NCBI GenBank assembly: GCA_013813775.1
Contig: JACCRE010000195.1
Coordinates: forward strand, 1 to 64,000
Source: Planctomycetaceae bacterium
Lineage (GTDB): Bacteria; Planctomycetota; Planctomycetia; Planctomycetales; Planctomycetaceae
Reading direction: 5' to 3'
DNA: 64,000 nt
Below the pieces are notes generated by a model, which saw only the letters and a list, made by a program, of their open reading frames with translations, ran no database searches and had not been told where the DNA came from. Below are positions 60,592 through 64,000 of this stretch, piece after piece. Made by a program: the position numbers and the translations under genes. Position 1 is the first letter of the stretch; the number at the start of each line of letters is the position of its first letter.

Positions 60592-61937
60592 GCAAGTTCA
60601 GCAGCCTTTCCCGCCGGACGTTTCTTCGGGGGGCCGGTGCCGTCATCGCCCTGCCCGCTCTCGAGAAAATGGCCCTGTCGCCGTCGTTCGCTGCGGCGAG
60701 CGAAACGGCAAGCGCGTCTCCCGTGCGCATGGCGTGGGTCTTCTTTCCCAACGGCACGATCCCGGATCGCTGGCAGCCGACGACCGCCGGCGCCGATTGG
60801 GAGATGACGCCGAGCCTCGAGCCGCTCGCCGACCTTCGCAAGGACTTCTCGATCTTCACCGGGCTGGCGCAGCACAACGCGAAGTCGCTCGGCGACGGCG
60901 CGGGCGATCATGCCCGCAGCGCCGCGAGCTTTCTCACCGGAGCGCACCCCGTCAAAACCGACGGTGCGAACATCCGCGTCGGCAAGAGCATCGACCAGTT
61001 CGCCGCCGAGCATCTCGGCCGCGAGACGCGCCTGCCGTCGATCGAACTGGGCACCGAGGCCGGCCGCAACGCCGGCAGTTGCGATTCGGGCTATAGCTGC
61101 GCGTACTCCAACAGCATCTCCTGGAAAAGCCCCACGCAGCCGATGGCGAAGGAGATCAATCCGCGCCTCGCGTTCGAACGCCTGTTCGGCAACGGAGGGG
61201 GAAGCGGCGCGGCCCGCGAGAAGCGGATGTTCTACCGCAAGAGCATTCTCGACATGGTCGCCGCCGACGCCGCGGAACTGAAGAAGTCGGTGGGCCAGAA
61301 CGATCGGCAGAAGCTCGACGAATACTTCACGAGCGTGCGCGAGATCGAACAGCGCATCGAGCGGCTTCGCCACGCACCCAAGATCGCCCCGCCCGATTTC
61401 ACCACCCCCGAACAGCCGCCCAAAGACACGCGTGAGCACATCCGCCTAATGTTCGACCTGATGGTGCTGGCGTTTCAGTCGGACGTGACGCGCATCGCCA
61501 CCTTCATGCTGGCCAACGAGGGGAGCAACCGGACCTACCCCATGGTCGGCGTGTCCGACGCTCACCACGGCCTGTCGCATCACCAGAACGACAAGGAGAA
61601 GATCGAGAAGATCGCGCAAATCGACCGCTTCTTCGTCGAAGAGTTCGCGTACTTCCTGAAACGCCTCCGTGAGACGAAAGACGGCGAGAAGAACCTCCTC
61701 GACAACTCGCTCGTGCTTTACGGCTGTGCGATCGGCGACGGAAACCGCCACAATCACGACCAGTTGCCGATCATCCTCGCGGGACGCGGCGGCGGCAAAG
61801 TCCGCCCCGGCCGCCACATCAAGCTGGAGCACGAAACCCCGCTCAACAACCTCTTCCTCTCGATGGTCGGAACGGCGGGCCTCGAGGCGAAGGAATTCGG
61901 CGACTCGACGGGGCCGCTGAAGGGGCTCGACGGCTGA
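60588..61937 (+). CDS. Tat-exported DUF1552 protein
   Basis: A 449-residue protein with a twin-arginine signal (LSRRTFLRGAGAVIALPALE, residues 7-26). It has the DUF1552 pattern VRMAWVFFPNGTIPDRWQPT, ARSAASFLTGAHPVKTDGAN and FQSDVTRIATFMLANEGSNR, and ends with HDQLPIILAGRGGG and LNNLFLSMVGTAG. The family is alkaline-phosphatase/sulfatase-like in fold and is almost always paired with DUF1592 proteins; the enzyme reaction is unknown. Its ATG overlaps the stop of the partner gene. Confidence 0.93.
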   Translation: MSKFSSLSRRTFLRGAGAVIALPALEKMALSPSFAAASETASASPVRMAWVFFPNGTIPDRWQPTTAGADWEMTPSLEPLADLRKDFSIFTGLAQHNAKSLGDGAGDHARSAASFLTGAHPVKTDGANIRVGKSIDQFAAEHLGRETRLPSIELGTEAGRNAGSCDSGYSCAYSNSISWKSPTQPMAKEINPRLAFERLFGNGGGSGAAREKRMFYRKSILDMVAADAAELKKSVGQNDRQKLDEYFTSVREIEQRIERLRHAPKIAPPDFTTPEQPPKDTREHIRLMFDLMVLAFQSDVTRIATFMLANEGSNRTYPMVGVSDAHHGLSHHQNDKEKIEKIAQIDRFFVEEFAYFLKRLRETKDGEKNLLDNSLVLYGCAIGDGNRHNHDQLPIILAGRGGGKVRPGRHIKLEHETPLNNLFLSMVGTAGLEAKEFGDSTGPLKGLDG

Positions 61938-62100
61938 CGCGATGCGCCGGCAGGGCTCATCCTACGCCTCAGTTGAAAGTCGGCATTGAAGCGCGGCACT
62001 TCAATCTGACGTCCAAGGCCGTCGGAGGCTTCACGGTACCATCCGATGTGGCGATGGAAGCGACCGATCATGGAATGTGATCGGCGCGGGGAGTCGGACG

Positions 62101-62784
62101 ATGGCGAGCATTCTTGATGCGATTGACCACGCGGCGCATGAGTTGCTCGCGCCGATCGATGGCATGACCGTCGGTGACCTGTTCGATCGCTTCGGCCCGA
62201 TTCCGTTGTGGCGGATCGTGCGTGATCCGGTCCCCGGGACGGCGGCGCTCGAGGATGTGCTGATCCATCAGGAACGCACCGGGCGATTCTGCGAACTCGT
62301 CGACGGCGTCCTCGTGGAGAAGGACTTGAGCTACAAAGCCTCGCGGATCGCGATCGAACTGGCAGCGCGAATCCTCCAATTCGTCAAGTTGAGCAACCTC
62401 GGGCTCGTCACCGGCGAGCAGGGCTTCATCCGATTGACGACGGGACGCGTCCGCGGGCCGGACGTCGCGTTCGTGGCTTGGGGCCGCCTGCCGGGCGGCC
62501 GTGAGCCGCGGGAACCGGTTCCGAATCTCGCTCCGACGCTCGCCGTCGAGGTGATCAGCCCCGGCAACACGAAGCGCGAGATGGACGACAAACTCGACGA
62601 CTACTTCCGTTCGGGAGTCGAACTCGTCTGGTACGTTTATCCCGATCGCGAGGAGGTCGAGATCTTCACGAGTCCCAAAGAGAAAGCCGTGCTCGGCCGC
62701 GCCGACGTTCTCGACGGCGGCACCGCTCTGCCGGGATTCACGCTCTCGCTCGCGGAACTCTTCGCCGAACCCGTCGGCGGCTGA
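62101..62784 (+). CDS. Uma2-type (DUF820) PD-(D/E)XK nuclease-fold protein
   Basis: A 227-residue Uma2-family protein. GRFCELVDGVLVEKD is the family start, RVRGPDVAFVAW holds the metal Asp and LAVEVISPGNTKREMDDKLDDYF holds the Glu and Lys region of the PD-(D/E)XK site. Function in cells is not established; large families occur in planctomycetes and cyanobacteria. The ATG at 62101 is chosen over one 24 bases earlier, which has no better context. Convergent with the next Uma2 gene across 6 bases. Confidence 0.87.
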   Translation: MASILDAIDHAAHELLAPIDGMTVGDLFDRFGPIPLWRIVRDPVPGTAALEDVLIHQERTGRFCELVDGVLVEKDLSYKASRIAIELAARILQFVKLSNLGLVTGEQGFIRLTTGRVRGPDVAFVAWGRLPGGREPREPVPNLAPTLAVEVISPGNTKREMDDKLDDYFRSGVELVWYVYPDREEVEIFTSPKEKAVLGRADVLDGGTALPGFTLSLAELFAEPVGG

Positions 62785-62790
62785 CCGCCG

Positions 62791-63369
62791 TCACGTTGCC
62801 GCTGCGGGCTTGCGTTCCGGAAACAGCTCCCGGACCGAACACTTGAACCCCGGCAGCACGGCTTCGCCCGTCAGTTCGTCGCCTTCGTGAAGGCGGCTGT
62901 CGGTGCCGTCGGGGCGGTGCACGGTCAGCGTTCGGGATTGCGGATCGATCACCCACACGAGCTTGGCCCCGGCGCTAAGATACTCCTCGACTTTCGCCTT
63001 CAACTCGTACGCGAGATCGTTCGGCGACACGACCTCGATCGCGAGATCGGGTGCGACGGAGACGTACCCCGACTCCAACTCCTCCAGGGAAACGCGGTCC
63101 GCCCGGATGAACGATCCGTCGGGACGACGCACCTTGCCGGGATCGAAGGGATAGCACTGATAACTACAATCTTGGCCGAACGTATAGCCAAGCCCGCTCT
63201 GATCAGTGAACTCTCCGACTCGCCCGGAAATCTTACGTGCGACAAGGCTGGAGAGTCCGCTCACGTTCCGCTCCATGAGGTCGCCGTCGACGAGTTCATA
63301 GCGCTCTCCGTCCTGCATCTTGAGCAGGTCGTCGGGAGTGTAGCGGCGGGTCGTCTCGGCCGTGCTCAT
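62791..63369 (-). CDS. Uma2-type (DUF820) PD-(D/E)XK nuclease-fold protein
   Basis: A 192-residue Uma2-family protein. YTPDDLLKMQDGERYELVDG is the canonical start. VRRPDGSFIRADRVS and LAIEVVSPNDLAYELKAKVEEYL give the Asp, Glu and Lys of the metal site. Residues after about 165 are the usual PGFKCSVRELF ending. It is convergent with, but clearly different from, the copy at 62101, so not a recent tandem duplication. It follows gltD on the same strand after 73 bases. Confidence 0.9.
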   Translation of the reverse strand: MSTAETTRRYTPDDLLKMQDGERYELVDGDLMERNVSGLSSLVARKISGRVGEFTDQSGLGYTFGQDCSYQCYPFDPGKVRRPDGSFIRADRVSLEELESGYVSVAPDLAIEVVSPNDLAYELKAKVEEYLSAGAKLVWVIDPQSRTLTVHRPDGTDSRLHEGDELTGEAVLPGFKCSVRELFPERKPAAAT

Positions 63370-63442
63370 CGCATCGTTTCCTTTCGCGTCGAGAGAGGAA
63401 TCACCGCATTCTACGACGCCCGACGATCTCGCGGCAGCCCGC

Positions 63443-64000
63443 TTACGGCAGCTTCGTGTCGCCCATCAGATAGCGGTCGCACTCGCGGGCGGCTCCGCGG
63501 CCCTCGTTGATCGCCCACACGATGAGGCTTTGACCGCGGCGGCAATCGCCGGCGGCGAACACGCCTGCGACGTTCGTCGAATACCGTTCGTACTCGGCCT
63601 TGAAGTTCGTGCGAACGTCGAGTTCCAGCCCGAGTTGCTCGGCGATCGTCGGTTCAGGACCGGTAAAACCCAGGGCAAGTAGCACGAGGTCGCACTCGAA
63701 GACCCGCTCGCTGCCGGGAATCCGCACGAACGGCGGACCGCCTTCGGTGACTTGGTTCCAATCGAGGTCACAGGTCTTGAGAGCCTTGACGTTCCCATGC
63801 TCATCGCCGATGAACTCCAGCGTTTCGATCGCGAACTCACGCGGGTCGTCGCCGAACTTGGTGGCGGCCTCCTCGTGCCCGTAATCGACGCGGAACACGC
63901 GCGGCCATTGCGGCCAGGGGTTGTTCGGCGCGCGCTCCATCGGCGGCTGCGGCACGATCTCGAAGTTGACGAGGCTTTCGCAGCCTTGCCGCATCGACGT
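63443..64000 (-). CDS. gltD: Glutamate synthase (NADPH) small subunit, 3' part only
   Basis: The last 186 codons of a GltD-type flavoprotein; the 5' part lies beyond the window. Recognisable are [35 protein letters not shown] and the FAD/NAD-binding ending [22 protein letters not shown], which are typical of the glutamate synthase beta subunit. With GltB it makes glutamate from glutamine and 2-oxoglutarate. GltB is not in view and may lie upstream. Confidence 0.93.
   Translation of the reverse strand, partial: TSMRQGCESLVNFEIVPQPPMERAPNNPWPQWPRVFRVDYGHEEAATKFGDDPREFAIETLEFIGDEHGNVKALKTCDLDWNQVTEGGPPFVRIPGSERVFECDLVLLALGFTGPEPTIAEQLGLELDVRTNFKAEYERYSTNVAGVFAAGDCRRGQSLIVWAINEGRGAARECDRYLMGDTKLP

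Noticed and set aside
1-64000. tRNA, rRNA, CRISPR arrays, integrase/transposase genes, attachment sites
   Set aside because: I looked through the gene-free gaps and saw no TpsiC-like arm, no regularly spaced direct repeats and no transposase or integrase motifs. A tRNAscan and CRISPR finder run would settle this.

Overview
The window looks like chromosomal DNA of a planctomycete (Planctomycetota, probably class Planctomycetia). It is G+C rich. It carries two secreted sulfatases and a DUF1592-type cytochrome/DUF1552 operon with a Tat-signal partner. It also has a Tat-exported Gfo/Idh/MocA oxidoreductase, a HYExAFE protein, a YdjY-domain protein, a DUF1571 protein, Uma2 nucleases and an OleC/OleD pair. 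Clear Shine-Dalgarno sequences are rare; good ones precede the NfeD, ferritin-like and HD-GYP genes. Many genes are joined by 4-base ATGA/GTGA overlaps. I found no rRNA, tRNA, CRISPR array, transposase or complete insertion sequence.

Layout. 1-2166: a two-component system (histidine kinase, response regulator) running off the left edge into a small membrane protein. 2641-7367: a YheT-like hydrolase, a sulfatase with a sterol-desaturase remnant coupled behind it, a GT87-type membrane glycosyltransferase and a GGCT-fold protein. 7582-13097: pgsA, rimO, a small unknown gene, and the oleD/oleC pair of long-chain olefin (beta-lactone) biosynthesis. 13150-20675: a large secreted protein, a zinc-ribbon/TM/repeat protein, a site-2 protease and a GAF/HD-GYP c-di-GMP phosphodiesterase. 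20700-24483: a ketoacyl synthase with a tiny membrane ORF upstream, HYExAFE, hisS and a YkgJ-type Fe-S protein. 25114-30894: a coiled-coil membrane protein, a rhomboid-fold protein lacking its catalytic His, a TPR protein and ComEC. 31064-40555: GlsB-type membrane protein, secreted beta-propeller glycosidase-like protein, SGNH hydrolase, asnB-like amidotransferase and GT4 glycosyltransferase, macro-domain/hydrolase/YdjY operon, DUF1571 protein. 40620-49355: HemQ, a second M50 protease, a TIM-barrel epimerase, sulfatase, Gfo/Idh/MocA oxidoreductase and NfeD. 49517-52746: a decayed gene, a c-type cytochrome and a ferritin-like protein. 53281-56501: leuC and leuD separated by a two-gene module that includes a HEPN protein. 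56514-64000: a lactonase-fold protein, the DUF1592/DUF1552 operon, two convergent Uma2 genes and the 3' part of gltD.

Intergenic spaces hold several inverted-repeat families, at 677, 7376, 24658, 33256, 35499 and 43689. One of them supplies the last codons of a glycosyltransferase gene. Five good hairpin terminators separate convergent or adjacent genes.

The best candidates for something undescribed are these. First, the lower-G+C HEPN module wedged between leuC and leuD. Second, the same C-terminal module on two different intramembrane-protease folds. Third, an identically spaced zinc ribbon placed before the membrane helix in two otherwise unrelated proteins.
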